64,000 bases of DNA, taken from Bradyrhizobium sp. WBOS07 (lineage in GTDB: Bacteria; Pseudomonadota; Alphaproteobacteria; Rhizobiales; Xanthobacteraceae). The translations under genes were made by a program, and so were the position numbers. The notes below the pieces were generated by a model, which saw nothing but the letters and a program-made list of their open reading frames with translations, did not search any database and had not been told where the DNA came from. Below are positions 18,137 to 26,910 of the stretch, in pieces. The stretch is from the NCBI RefSeq assembly GCF_024585165.1, contig NZ_CP029008.1, forward strand, positions 6,095,501 to 6,159,500. The letters run 5' to 3'. Position 1 is the first letter of the stretch. Each line of letters starts with the position of its first letter.

Positions 18137-19567
18137 CTATTGTCCCGACGGCGTGCGCAGGCCGTGCCAGGCGTCGCGGACCTGGTGGTAGTGCACCTCG
18201 GGCAGGTAGTCCGGCGTGTTCAGGTTCAGCGTCTTGACGTCGAGATGGCCGATGGCGCTGAGCAGCGTGTAGGAGGCGATGACGCGGTCGCGCTGCGCGC
18301 CGATCAAACGGGCCTTGGCCTGGATCAGGTCGGCCTGCGAGTTCAGCACGTCCACCGTGGTGCGCTGTCCGCCGGCGGCCTCGCGCTGCACGCCCTGCAG
18401 CGCGACGGTCGCAGCTTTCACCTCGGACTCCGAGGCCGAGACCGCGACCTTGGCGCCTTCGTTGGCAACCCAAGCGCTGACCGCGGCCGTGCGCGCCTGG
18501 TTGCGAATCTGGTCGAGCACGAGCCGGCTCTGCGCCGTGATCTCCTTGGCCTGCCGGGTCTGCGCGGCGGCTTGGCCGCCGTCATAGATCGGGGCCGTGA
18601 CGTTGGCGATGATCGAAGCCTGGTCCTCGGCGAAGGTGCCGAGCGTCGGATCGTTGTTGCGGCTCTTGCTGGCGCTGCCCTGGATGGTGGCGCTCGGCAG
18701 CAATACGCCTTCGGCGATGCGGATGTTGGTGGAGGCAACGTCGACGTCGAAGCTTGCGGCCATCACCGCCGGATGCTGGCGGATCGCCATCGTCATGGCG
18801 TCTTCGCGGCTCTTCGGCAGATAGCGGTCGACGGCCTCGGCGGCCCGAAGCTGCGACGGTGAATTGCCGATGACCTGCGCATAAGTCGCCTGGCTGACGG
18901 CAAGTGCGACCTCGGCGGCGTTGAGATCGGCAAGGCCGCGATTGAGGCGCGCCTCGGCCTGCGCGCTGTCGGTCGGCGTGACATCGCCGGCGTTGAGGCG
19001 GCGCTGGGTGACCGCGAGCGTCTCGCGCAGGAAGGCCACGTTGGAACGCTGCGCCTCGACCAGCGACTGGTTGGCGAGCACGTTGGTGTAGGCGGTGACG
19101 GCGTCGAGCAGCACGCCCTGGCCGACATTGCGCAGCGCCTCGCGGCCCGACTGCACCTGGAGCTCGGCGGCCCGCACGTTGTTGGCGGTCCGGAAGCCGT
19201 TGAACAGGGTCTGCGTCACGGTGACGCCGATAATCCATGGCTTCAGGTTGCCGGTCTGGATGGTGTTGTCGGGCAATAGATTGCGCACTGATTGCAGGCC
19301 GGCGCTGAGGCTCGCCACGATCTGCGGTCGGTAACCGGCGAGGGCCTGCGGCACATTCTCGTCGGTGGCGCGTTGTCGCGCCCGTTCGGCATTGAGCTGC
19401 GGATTGGTCTGGTAGGCCCTGGCGAGCGCGTCCGGCAGGGCTTCGGCCCAGGCGGCGGAGGGCAGGGCGCCACAGAGCGCCAGCGCGGCCCATGTGGCAA
19501 GCACGGCACCTGCGCCCGGTCGGCGCCGCATCATCACGCGACCAGCTCTGGCGGCACGCCCAATCAT
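18137..19567 (-). CDS. tolC: TolC-family outer membrane channel
   Basis: 476 residues from the ATG at 19567; in-frame ATGs at 19534 and 19531 are alternatives. A Sec signal ends near PSAAWAEALPDAL. The mature part has the two TolC repeats: ALARAYQTNPQLNAERARQR then a coiled-coil and strand region, and AMTMAIRQHPAVMAASFDVD in the second half. It ends with TPSGQ. It forms the outer-membrane exit duct for type I secretion or RND pumps. It could serve the RND pump 1.6 kb away, though the genes are on opposite strands and separated. Confidence 0.92.
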   Translation of the reverse strand: MIGRAARAGRVMMRRRPGAGAVLATWAALALCGALPSAAWAEALPDALARAYQTNPQLNAERARQRATDENVPQALAGYRPQIVASLSAGLQSVRNLLPDNTIQTGNLKPWIIGVTVTQTLFNGFRTANNVRAAELQVQSGREALRNVGQGVLLDAVTAYTNVLANQSLVEAQRSNVAFLRETLAVTQRRLNAGDVTPTDSAQAEARLNRGLADLNAAEVALAVSQATYAQVIGNSPSQLRAAEAVDRYLPKSREDAMTMAIRQHPAVMAASFDVDVASTNIRIAEGVLLPSATIQGSASKSRNNDPTLGTFAEDQASIIANVTAPIYDGGQAAAQTRQAKEITAQSRLVLDQIRNQARTAAVSAWVANEGAKVAVSASESEVKAATVALQGVQREAAGGQRTTVDVLNSQADLIQAKARLIGAQRDRVIASYTLLSAIGHLDVKTLNLNTPDYLPEVHYHQVRDAWHGLRTPSGQ

Positions 19568-19753
19568 GTAATCCCGCTTAATCCCGGCTGTCCGCCCCCG
19601 CCGACGGTGGCCTCTTAGCTGTTTAACCAGCCGAGGTCCCGCAGGCAAACTGCCGCGGGGAAAACCCCCATGAAATCCGTGCTTGTTGCAGCTGCGTCAC
19701 AGGGATCCCGTGTAACGTGGCGAGCCTTTCAACAGCCTGACCGTTCGGCGCCG

Positions 19754-20533
19754 TTACCGGTTCTTGTTCACCGGCTTGCGCTTCTCGATGAACGCCGCCA
19801 TGCCCTCGGAGCGGTCCTCCAGCGCGAAGGTCGCGTGGAACAGGTTGCGCTCGACGCTCATGCCTTCGGCAAGCGTGGTCTCGAAGGCGCGGTTCACCGC
19901 TTCCTTGGCCATCGCGGCGGCAGGGCGCGACATCGCGGCGATCTTCTCGGCCGCGGCCATCACCTCGTCCATCAGCTTGTCGGCGGGCACGATGCGGCTG
20001 ACGAGGCCGCTTCGCTCGGCTTCCGCCGCATCCATCATGCGGCCGGTGAGGCACAGGTCCATGGCCTTGGACTTGCCGATCGCGCGCGTCAGGCGCTGGG
20101 TCCCGCCGATGCCGGGAATGGTGCCGAGCGTGATCTCGGGCTGGCCGAACTTTGCGGTGTCGGCGGCGATGATGATGTCGCACATCATGGCGAGCTCGCA
20201 GCCGCCGCCGAGCGCGTACCCGGCAACCGCCGCAATCGTCGGCTTGCGGCAACGGGCGACGCGGTCGCCGCCGATCGCGGCAAAATCCTCCGAGAACATG
20301 TCGATGAAGGCCTTCGGCTGCATCTCCTTGATGTCGGCGCCGGCTGCAAAGGCCTTCTCGCTGCCGGTCACGACGATGCAGCCGATGGCATCGTCCGCCT
20401 CGAGATCGTCGACCGCGGCGGCGATCTCGCGGAAGACGCCGAAGGAGAGCGCGTTGAGCATTTTTGGCCGGTTCAGCTTGATGATGCCGACCGCGCCTTT
20501 GCTCTCGACGATGATGTGTTCGAACGTGCTCAT
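19754..20533 (-). CDS. Enoyl-CoA hydratase
   Basis: 259 residues, standard crotonase length. The oxyanion-hole segment AAGADIKEM and the two catalytic glutamates Glu113 ([11 protein letters not shown]) and Glu133 ([12 protein letters not shown]) are present at the 20-residue spacing of true hydratases. It should hydrate trans-2-enoyl-CoA in beta-oxidation in the cytoplasm. It ends [11 protein letters not shown], typical of short-chain (FadB1x/PaaF-like) hydratases. Confidence 0.95.
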   Translation of the reverse strand: MSTFEHIIVESKGAVGIIKLNRPKMLNALSFGVFREIAAAVDDLEADDAIGCIVVTGSEKAFAAGADIKEMQPKAFIDMFSEDFAAIGGDRVARCRKPTIAAVAGYALGGGCELAMMCDIIIAADTAKFGQPEITLGTIPGIGGTQRLTRAIGKSKAMDLCLTGRMMDAAEAERSGLVSRIVPADKLMDEVMAAAEKIAAMSRPAAAMAKEAVNRAFETTLAEGMSVERNLFHATFALEDRSEGMAAFIEKRKPVNKNR

Positions 20534-20644
20534 GCTCCACCCACGCGTTTGATTGAGCGGGCAATGTGCCCGCTGGCGCGGATGGCTTCAAGAGGGCCGC
20601 AGATGCCAGGACGCGCGGGGCCGCGCGTCCCGGCGGAACCGCGA

Positions 20645-21352
20645 TCAGGCCATGAACATGCGCGCGGCGGACGCAAGTGTCAGCAGCGTGCCGACGCCGA
20701 TGAAGATCTTACCGATCAGGGAGCTCTGGTCCCAGGCCGAGCTCTGCTGGCTGCTTGCCATCACCGGCGCCGGCCGGGGCTGGGCCTCGGTTGCGGCAAT
20801 GACCGCCTTCTGTGCCGGCGGATCGTCCTGTTGCGCGGCCCGGTCGATGTCGTTGAGCTGATCGGGTGCGACGACCTGGCTCTCGGCGTTCGGGGCGCTG
20901 GTATTGTCGGCCGCGGCCTGGACATTGTCGTTGGCCCGGTCCGTCATCGCGGAGGCCGCAGCCGAGGTCGGCGTGTCGGTGGCGGCGAGCTGCGCGTTGG
21001 CGTTGGCAACTGCCGGCGGCATCTGGCTCGAGGCCGGCAGGTTGTTGTCGGCCGCCTTGCTCTCAGATGCCTTGCTGTCAGGCTTGCTCTCAGGCCGGCT
21101 GTCAGACTTGGCCTCGTCGGCCTTTGCCTGAGGATCAGCCTTGTCGTCCGGTTTCTGTGCCGTCTTGCCGCTGTTGGTGCGGCGAGACTCCTGGTGGCGC
21201 CGATGCTTGCCCGGCTTGGCCGCGTCGGCCTGCTTGCCCGCGCTGTCCGATTTGCTCGCGGCTGAGCTTGGCTCCGCCCGTGCAGAGCCACCGAACAGCA
21301 ACAAAAGCCCGGCCACAACAATCAGGGCCGCGCGCCCGCTGGCTTTCATCAT
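20645..21352 (-). CDS. Exported low-complexity protein with C-terminal membrane helix
   Basis: 235 residues from the first of two tandem ATGs. A signal peptide or N-terminal anchor (ALIVVAGLLLLFGGSARAE) is followed by about 170 residues rich in Ala, Lys, Asp, Ser and Pro with repeated SKSDSA/KPDSKASESKA blocks, and a final hydrophobic segment (IGKIFIGVGTLLTLASAARMF). No catalytic domain is seen. It is probably an extended periplasmic linker protein. Its promoter region is shared with the divergent ECF sigma gene. Confidence 0.75.
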   Translation of the reverse strand: MMKASGRAALIVVAGLLLLFGGSARAEPSSAASKSDSAGKQADAAKPGKHRRHQESRRTNSGKTAQKPDDKADPQAKADEAKSDSRPESKPDSKASESKAADNNLPASSQMPPAVANANAQLAATDTPTSAAASAMTDRANDNVQAAADNTSAPNAESQVVAPDQLNDIDRAAQQDDPPAQKAVIAATEAQPRPAPVMASSQQSSAWDQSSLIGKIFIGVGTLLTLASAARMFMA

Positions 21353-21566
21353 GTGATGATCTCCCCAATTCCGCCCGTCCCGGAAGCGAACAGAGACCCT
21401 GGGGCGTGACGACAGCGGGGCGGAAAATGGGAATCTTCGGGCACCACCGGGCAAAAACGGGGCAAACCGGCTCCGTGCTGCCGGCCGCCGGATGCGGGCC
21501 GGGGCGATCGGTGTTATGAGCCGTCGCGGAGATTGACGGCCGTATCGGTCGCGAGGCCCTTTCAAT

Positions 21567-21584
21567 GATCACGAATTCGTGATC
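21567..21584. promoter_or_regulatory. Perfect 18-bp palindrome upstream of ECF sigma gene
   Basis: gatcacgaattcgtgatc reads the same on both strands. It lies between the divergent low-complexity protein gene and the ECF sigma gene, about 30 bp upstream of a putative ECF promoter. Such a site could bind a dimeric repressor or activator. No protein is known to me for it. Confidence 0.5.
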
Positions 21585-21597
21585 TTTGCCGCCTCGC

Positions 21598-21622
21598 GTA
21601 ACAAATTGATCGAGCGGCCGAA
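21598..21622 (+). promoter_or_regulatory. Putative autoregulated ECF promoter (GTAAC-N16-CGAA)
   Basis: GTAAC at 21598-21602 and CGAA at 21619-21622 are 16 bp apart. This agrees, as I recall it, with the promoter motif of SigF/EcfF-type sigma factors partnered with NrsF/OsrA. It lies about 20 bp ahead of the sigma gene's GTG start, as expected for autoregulation. Confidence 0.5.
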
Positions 21623-21642
21623 TTGCATGGTGAGGGGCGCGC

Positions 21643-22188
21643 GTGCGCGGACGTGAGGACGAATGGACCGGCCTGATGCGGTCGGCCATGGCAGGCGATG
21701 ATGCGGCGTATCATCGCCTGTTGAAGGCGGTCACGCCGGTGCTGCGCGCTGCGGCGAGGCGTGGCCTGGCGCGGGCCGGGCAGCCTCCCGATCAGGCCGA
21801 GGATATCGTGCAGGAGATTTTGTTGGCGGTGCACCTGAAGCGGCACACCTGGGACAGCGAAGCCCCCTTCGCGCCCTGGCTGTTCGCGATCGCCCGCAAC
21901 AAGCTGATCGATGCGCTCAGGCGGCGCGGAAGGCGCGTCTTCGTCAACATCGACGATTTCGCCGAGACGCTGCCGGGCGAGGCGCCGCAGGAGACGGCCT
22001 CGGCTGGCGAAGTCGCGGCGCAACTGGGCACGCTGCCGCAGCGCCAGCGCGACGTGCTGCAGTCGATCGCGGTCGAGAGCGCCTCGATCAAGGACACGGC
22101 GTCGAAGTATTCGATGAGCGAAGGCGCGGTGCGGGTCGCCCTGCATCGCGGACTTGCGGCACTGACTGCCAAATTGCGGGACCACTAG
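21643..22188 (+). CDS. ECF sigma factor, SigF/EcfF-like
   Basis: 181 residues with a GTG start; no in-frame ATG is close upstream. Region 2 is seen in DQAEDIVQEILLAVHLKRHTWD and FAPWLFAIARNKLIDALRR, and region 4 in LPQRQRDVLQSIAVESASIKD with the helix-turn-helix EGAVRVALHRGLAAL. It should direct RNA polymerase to stress genes and is held by the membrane anti-sigma factor encoded 2 bp downstream. A matching promoter lies just upstream, which suggests autoregulation. Confidence 0.93.
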   Translation: MRGREDEWTGLMRSAMAGDDAAYHRLLKAVTPVLRAAARRGLARAGQPPDQAEDIVQEILLAVHLKRHTWDSEAPFAPWLFAIARNKLIDALRRRGRRVFVNIDDFAETLPGEAPQETASAGEVAAQLGTLPQRQRDVLQSIAVESASIKDTASKYSMSEGAVRVALHRGLAALTAKLRDH

Positions 22189-22190
22189 TC

Positions 22191-22829
22191 ATGGATACCG
22201 ACCAACTGATCCGCTCGCTCGCAGCCGACAACGCCCACCGCGTGCCGCGCGTCGGGACCGTGTTGACCATGGCGCTGCTGGTGGCTGCGCCTCTGTCGAT
22301 CCTGATTTTTGCGACCTTCCTCGGCATGCGGTCGGACGTGATGACGGCCATCCGCAATCCGTTCTTCGACATGAAGTTCGCGGTCACATTGTCGCTCGCG
22401 ATCCCCGCGATCATCGTCAGCCTGCACCTGTCGCGTCCCGAAGCCTTGATGCGCGGCTGGGGCTGGCTGCTGCTGCTCCCTGTCGGGTTGCTGGCGGTCG
22501 CGATCGGCAGCGAGGCGATGATGGCGCCGGCGATGCCGATGACGATGCGGCTGATGGGCAAGAACTCCAGGGTGTGCCTGGTCGCCATCCCCGCGATGTC
22601 GCTGCCGCTGCTCGCAGGTGCGCTGTTCGGCCTGCGGCATGGTGCGCCCTCGCATCCGGCGCTTGCAGGCGCGCTCGCCGGCCTGGTCTCGGCCGGCCTT
22701 GCCGCGACGCTCTACGCCTCGCATTGCACCGACGATTCCCCGCTGTTCGTCGCGACCTGGTACACGCTCGCGACCGCGCTGGTGACGGCGATCGGCGCGG
22801 CGGTGGGATCCAAAGTCCTAAGATATTAA
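22191..22829 (+). CDS. nrsF: NrsF/OsrA-family membrane anti-sigma factor (DUF1109)
   Basis: 212 residues with six predicted membrane helices (about 23-43, 62-80, 89-108, 129-148, 155-173, 186-207) and a short cytoplasmic N-terminus, the DUF1109 pattern. Two cysteines stand out at Cys129 (SRVCLV) and Cys179 (ASHCTDD). As I recall, the same positions are the conserved redox- or metal-sensing pair in OsrA of Bradyrhizobium. The protein should sequester the sigma factor encoded just upstream and release it on oxidative or metal stress. Confidence 0.9.
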   Translation: MDTDQLIRSLAADNAHRVPRVGTVLTMALLVAAPLSILIFATFLGMRSDVMTAIRNPFFDMKFAVTLSLAIPAIIVSLHLSRPEALMRGWGWLLLLPVGLLAVAIGSEAMMAPAMPMTMRLMGKNSRVCLVAIPAMSLPLLAGALFGLRHGAPSHPALAGALAGLVSAGLAATLYASHCTDDSPLFVATWYTLATALVTAIGAAVGSKVLRY

Positions 22830-22839
22830 CGAGCCAGCT

Positions 22840-23943
22840 TCACGCCGCCGGAATCGTGCTCTGCTGCATGCGGTGGAAGCGCAACACCTGCTGCGCGGTC
22901 GACGAGCGCAGCGCCTGGTAGGTGTCGCGCAGCGTCAGCACGTCGGTCTGCGGGCCGCCCGAGAGCTTCTCGCGCATGGCGATGATGGCGCGCACGCTCG
23001 GCCAGGACATGCCCGCGACCTTGGCGAGGATCATCACGCCCTCGGTGCGGCTTTCGATCATCATGGTCTCGGCGGTCTCGACCGCGACGCCCGCGAGCGC
23101 GGCGAGCCCCGCATTGGTCTCGTCGAACTTGCCCTGCTCGGCGAAAGTGGTGAGCTGGAATTCGTCGAGGCGGCCGTCCTCGTGCAGCGATTTCACCAGC
23201 GCGCGCGCCATCTCGGTCTGCTTGTTCATGGCGGCGGCGCGCATCCTCTGGGCGACTTCCTGGACCACGCTCGACACCTCGTCCGTGAACTCCGGATGCG
23301 CCGCCTCGAGCTTCCTGCGCACGCTCAAGGACGCCTTGCCGACCAGCTTCAGATAGTAATGGCGCGGCAGGTCGGGCCGCAGGCCGATGCAGGTCGCGAG
23401 GTCGTCGTCGCGTTCGGCGCGGGTGACGAGGTCGGTGAAGCTTCCCTCGGAGAGCCGCGCGCCCGGATTATTGACGGTCGACTGCACCACGTCGGCGTCG
23501 CCGCGCGTCACTAGCACGTCGGTCAGCGCCTCCGACAGCACGCGCCGGAGCGAGATCGCCTTGAGATGCGCCTGGCCTCGCGTGCGCGCGATCTCGATCA
23601 AGGTCGTCTCGTCCAGCCGTTCCGATTTCGACAACACGGGCCCGGAGACCTCGATGACCTCGTCGAGCGCGAGCGTGCGGATGATTTGCGGCGGCGCGGC
23701 CGCGATCGGTGCGAGGCGGTCGGCAAGCAGCGCCTTGGCCGACGTCTCGATCTGTTCGACCAGGCACTGGAACACGTCGTCGAACAGGCGGATGTGGTCG
23801 TCGGAATAGTCGACCGCGTTGCCCACGAAGAGATCGGTGACGCGGCGCAGCGTCTCGACGCGGCGCGCCACGGTGCCGTGCGAGAGCGCAGTCTGCAATT
23901 CCTCGAGCAGGTTCTCGGATGATTTGATGGATTTGGATCTCAT
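22840..23943 (-). CDS. DUF2336 domain-containing protein
   Basis: 367 residues from the ATG at 23943. It is an all-helical, HEAT-like sequence of the DUF2336 family found in alphaproteobacteria, with no membrane segment or enzyme motif. Family function is unknown. A second DUF2336 gene lies at 59.2 kb; the two are divergent in sequence. It converges on the nrsF gene with a 10-bp gap. The diguanylate cyclase gene lies just upstream on the same strand (60 bp), so the two may be co-transcribed. Confidence 0.85.
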   Translation of the reverse strand: MRSKSIKSSENLLEELQTALSHGTVARRVETLRRVTDLFVGNAVDYSDDHIRLFDDVFQCLVEQIETSAKALLADRLAPIAAAPPQIIRTLALDEVIEVSGPVLSKSERLDETTLIEIARTRGQAHLKAISLRRVLSEALTDVLVTRGDADVVQSTVNNPGARLSEGSFTDLVTRAERDDDLATCIGLRPDLPRHYYLKLVGKASLSVRRKLEAAHPEFTDEVSSVVQEVAQRMRAAAMNKQTEMARALVKSLHEDGRLDEFQLTTFAEQGKFDETNAGLAALAGVAVETAETMMIESRTEGVMILAKVAGMSWPSVRAIIAMREKLSGGPQTDVLTLRDTYQALRSSTAQQVLRFHRMQQSTIPAA

Positions 23944-24003
23944 TGCCCTGTCCTGGAGCGTTCGGTCCGGCGGCTTCTGTCGCGCCGGAATCAAATGGAT
24001 TGG

Positions 24004-25161
24004 TCAGCTGGTTGCAATGCGGTTGCGCCCTTGCGCCTTGGCGGAATAGAGCGCGCGGTCGGCGCGGGCGAGAAACGTGTCGGCAGTATCAAGGTCGCGC
24101 AGCGTCACGACGCCCGCAGAAAGGGTCACGCGCATGCCCGGGGAGAATGCACCCCAGTCGAGATCGGCGACGATGCTGCGCAGGCGATCGAGCATGCGCC
24201 GCGCGGCATCGCCCGACGTGTCCGGCAGCAGCAGCAAAAATTCCTCGCCGCCGTAGCGGCCAAAGCTGTCGGATGGGCGGATATTGGCGAAAATGGTGAT
24301 CGCGAAGGTGCGCAGCACCTCGTCGCCGACGGGATGGCCGTGGGCGTCGTTGATACGCTTGAACCAGTCGAGATCGATCAGCGCGATCGCGCAGGGAGCC
24401 GAGGTCTGTCGCGACTTTTCGATCTCGGCGTCGAGAAGGCGCATGATGCAGCGGCGGTTGTAGGAGCCGGTGAGTTCGTCGAGCTCGGCCAGTTCCTCGA
24501 TGCGGCGATAGGCGGCCTTCAGCTCGATGCTGCGCCGGTACAGGATCTTGCGCAGGGTTGCGCCGAACAAGCCGAGGAAGGCGCACTGGCCGATCACCAG
24601 CACGAAGCACAGCATCGAGGCGGTTCGCTCCAGGCGGGTCGCAACCGGCAGTCCGATCGGCAGGTCCGTGCCCAGGAAGACGAAGCCAAGCCCGCAGGTG
24701 GCAAGGCCCCAGGTGACCATCGCCTGGCGCGAGGTCATGCGCAGCGTGCCGAACGCGAAGATCAGAAACAGCACGGCGACGAACGCGACCCCGATCGTCG
24801 GCACGGCGAGCAGGAACAGCAGCTGCAGCGCCATATGCGCCGAGATCTGGAACACGGTGAGGTAGTGATCCTCAAACCGGTCGCCGAAGCCGGCTTCCGA
24901 CAGCACGGTGAAGGTCCCGATGATCAGGAGGCCGCCGAGCCAGAACAGCGACGGAACGGCCATGTCGACCGTGCCGCCATAGGCGTAGAGCAGCAGGACG
25001 GAGGCGCCCAGCGAATAGCTCGCGACTTGGCCGATATACATCTGGCGGCGCTGCCGGGCCCGCCGCGCCCGGACTTCGGGGGCCGCAGCCTCGGGGGCGA
25101 GGACGATATCCGCGACCTCAGCAGCATTTCTCTCGGGAAATGACGTCGCGGCCGTGCCCAT
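24004..25161 (-). CDS. Membrane diguanylate cyclase (GGDEF)
   Basis: 385 residues. Five or six membrane helices lie between about 45 and 200, followed by a short coiled coil (RSIELKAAYRRIEELAELDELTG). The GGDEF domain has the active GGEEF signature (304-308), the metal-binding Asp in LIDLDWFKRIND (near 263) and an intact inhibitory RxxD site (RPSD, 295-298). It should make cyclic di-GMP with product inhibition. There is no EAL domain or obvious periplasmic sensor; the membrane part is the presumed sensor. Confidence 0.93.
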   Translation of the reverse strand: MGTAATSFPERNAAEVADIVLAPEAAAPEVRARRARQRRQMYIGQVASYSLGASVLLLYAYGGTVDMAVPSLFWLGGLLIIGTFTVLSEAGFGDRFEDHYLTVFQISAHMALQLLFLLAVPTIGVAFVAVLFLIFAFGTLRMTSRQAMVTWGLATCGLGFVFLGTDLPIGLPVATRLERTASMLCFVLVIGQCAFLGLFGATLRKILYRRSIELKAAYRRIEELAELDELTGSYNRRCIMRLLDAEIEKSRQTSAPCAIALIDLDWFKRINDAHGHPVGDEVLRTFAITIFANIRPSDSFGRYGGEEFLLLLPDTSGDAARRMLDRLRSIVADLDWGAFSPGMRVTLSAGVVTLRDLDTADTFLARADRALYSAKAQGRNRIATS

Positions 25162-25601
25162 GATCCCGCCAAAGGTGGATGTCAGCGTAAAAATCTACGT
25201 GGCAAGCCTTTAGGTTTGGTATCCTTTGAAACCGAATCCGAACCGTGCAGCACGGAACAAGGTGATGGGCCGGCGAAAGAAATTTTGCCGGCGGTCAGGC
25301 ATCGGTTTGCGGTGCCATCGAGCCTAAGTTGGTCTTGGCGAGACAGATGTCGTGCGGCGCTGCTATGGAACCGGACGGGGCCGGGCCGCCTGTGCCGGAC
25401 AGGCATTTCCGTAAGGAAGTATCTCAGTATTATGTTACCGATCTGGATTGTGGCGGCCGACGGCTGCGGGCGGGACAGCAAAAAAGCGCGTATGTGGGGT
25501 GGATCACACCGGCGCCCGTACGAGTGCGGTAAATTGAACAATTTTGCACCCCCAGTCGAACCGTCTGCTGCGCCGACCCGACCAACCTTGCGAGACGGCC
25601 T
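25162..25601. other. Intergenic region between diguanylate cyclase and ECF sigma genes
   Basis: About 440 bp between divergent genes. A rightward open frame exists from 25216 but shows no recognisable protein and weak coding character. The region must hold both promoters, yet I could not assign convincing -35/-10 boxes or an autoregulatory ECF motif. It is less GC-rich than its surroundings around 25430. Confidence 0.5.
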
Positions 25602-26171
25602 TTGAGCGTGACACAGGCGGCTTCGGACGAGGTCCTGATCGCCAGGATCGCCCAGGGTGACCGGCTCGCCATGCAGGTGCTGTACGGGCGGCACCATGTC
25701 AGGGTCTACAGGTTCGGGCTCAGGCTCGTGCGGGACGAGCAGGCGGCGGAAGACCTCATCAGCGAGGTGTTTCTCGACGTCTGGCGTCAGGCCGGCAAGT
25801 TCGAGGGCCGATCCGCCGTTTCGACCTGGCTTCTGGCGATCACCCGATTCAAGGCCCTGTCTGCGCTCCGGCGCAGGAAGGATTTCGAGCTGGACGAAGA
25901 CGCCGCGAACGCGATCGAGGACACGTCCGACGATCCGGAAACGGTGGTGCAGAAGAAGGATACCAGTGCAGCGTTGCGGGGGTGTCTGACGGGCCTCTCG
26001 CCGGAACACCGGGAAATCGTCGATCTCGTCTACTACCACGAGAAGTCCGTGGAAGAGGTGGCCGAAATCGTCGGGATACCGGAGAACACTGTGAAGACGC
26101 GCTTGTTCTATGCGCGCAAGAAACTGGCCGAACTGCTGAAGGCAGCCGGCGTTGAGCGAGGCTGGCCATGA
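25602..26171 (+). CDS. ECF RNA polymerase sigma factor
   Basis: 189 residues from a TTG codon; a GTG two codons later is an alternative. Region 2 includes EDLISEVFLDVWRQAGKFEG and VSTWLLAITRFKALSALRR; region 4 has LSPEHREIVDLVYYHEKSVEE and the helix-turn-helix GIPENTVKTRLFYARKKL. Its stop overlaps the anti-sigma start (ATGA). The group fits sigma factors paired with a LLPWHAAGTL-type anti-sigma protein. Confidence 0.92.
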   Translation: MSVTQAASDEVLIARIAQGDRLAMQVLYGRHHVRVYRFGLRLVRDEQAAEDLISEVFLDVWRQAGKFEGRSAVSTWLLAITRFKALSALRRRKDFELDEDAANAIEDTSDDPETVVQKKDTSAALRGCLTGLSPEHREIVDLVYYHEKSVEEVAEIVGIPENTVKTRLFYARKKLAELLKAAGVERGWP

Positions 26172-26863
26172 TGGCTTTGAGCAAGAAGATGCTGGAGCAA
26201 GAGCCCGGTGAAATTGAACTGCTGCTGCCGTGGCACGCTGCCGGCACGCTGAATGCGCGCGATGCGCGCCGGGTCGAGGAAGCGCTGGCGCGCGATCCCG
26301 AGCTGGCCAGGCAATACGCCGCGATCCGCGGCGAATACGAAGAGACCATTCATCTGAACGAGAGCTTGGGGGCTCCCTCGGCACGCGCGATGCAGAAGCT
26401 GTTCGCCGCGATCGACGCCGAGCCGGCGCGGGCGACCGGCTCGCTGCCGCTGTCGGCGCGCATCTCGACCTTCTTCGCGAGCCTGTCGCCGCGCACGCTG
26501 GCGTGGTCGGCGGGCCTTGGCGCCGTCGCGCTCGTGCTGCAAGCCGGCGTGATCGGCGCCGTGCTGATGAAGAACCAGCCCGCGACCTTCCAGACCGCTT
26601 CGCTCTCGACCAGCGCGCCGATCACGCGCGAGCTTGGCAGCGCCGCCGCGCCGGCACGCGCCCTGGTGCGCTTCACGCCCGAGGCGCGCATTGCCGACAT
26701 CACCGCGCTGCTCGACAGCTACCACGCCTCGATCATCGACGGCGCCAGGGGCGGCATGTTCCGCCTCCAGTTCGACAAGGCCATGAGCCAGGACGAGCTG
26801 GCTTCACTGCTCGGCAAGATGCAGCGCGAGAAGTTCGTCAACCTCGCCGTCGCGGCGCCCTGA
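26168..26863 (+). CDS. Membrane anti-sigma factor
   Basis: 231 residues, start overlapping the sigma stop; a second ATG follows directly. The cytoplasmic part carries LLPWHAAGTLNARDARRVEEAL (about 19-40), the anti-sigma domain helix found in ZAS-like proteins lacking the zinc ligands. One membrane helix is near 113-135 (LAWSAGLGAVALVLQAGVIG), and about 95 residues are periplasmic. The periplasmic end has a domain that resembles a protease propeptide/I9-like fold (ALVRFTPEARIADITALLDSY), which may matter given the subtilase gene next to it. Confidence 0.88.
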   Translation: MMALSKKMLEQEPGEIELLLPWHAAGTLNARDARRVEEALARDPELARQYAAIRGEYEETIHLNESLGAPSARAMQKLFAAIDAEPARATGSLPLSARISTFFASLSPRTLAWSAGLGAVALVLQAGVIGAVLMKNQPATFQTASLSTSAPITRELGSAAAPARALVRFTPEARIADITALLDSYHASIIDGARGGMFRLQFDKAMSQDELASLLGKMQREKFVNLAVAAP

Positions 26864-26910
26864 AGCATGATCCGGAAAAGTGCGCAGCGGTTTTCCGTAG
26901 AGATCATGCT
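26864..26910. repeat. Interspersed repeat AGCATGATCCGG family (copy 2)
   Basis: 47-bp imperfect palindrome nearly identical to 10533-10578. It begins one base after the anti-sigma stop codon and contains both candidate start codons of the subtilase gene (26867 and 26906). Confidence 0.9.

Noticed and set aside
25216..25605. 129-residue open frame before the second ECF sigma gene
   Set aside because: No domain and no homology visible; it overlaps the sigma start and is better read as promoter region.
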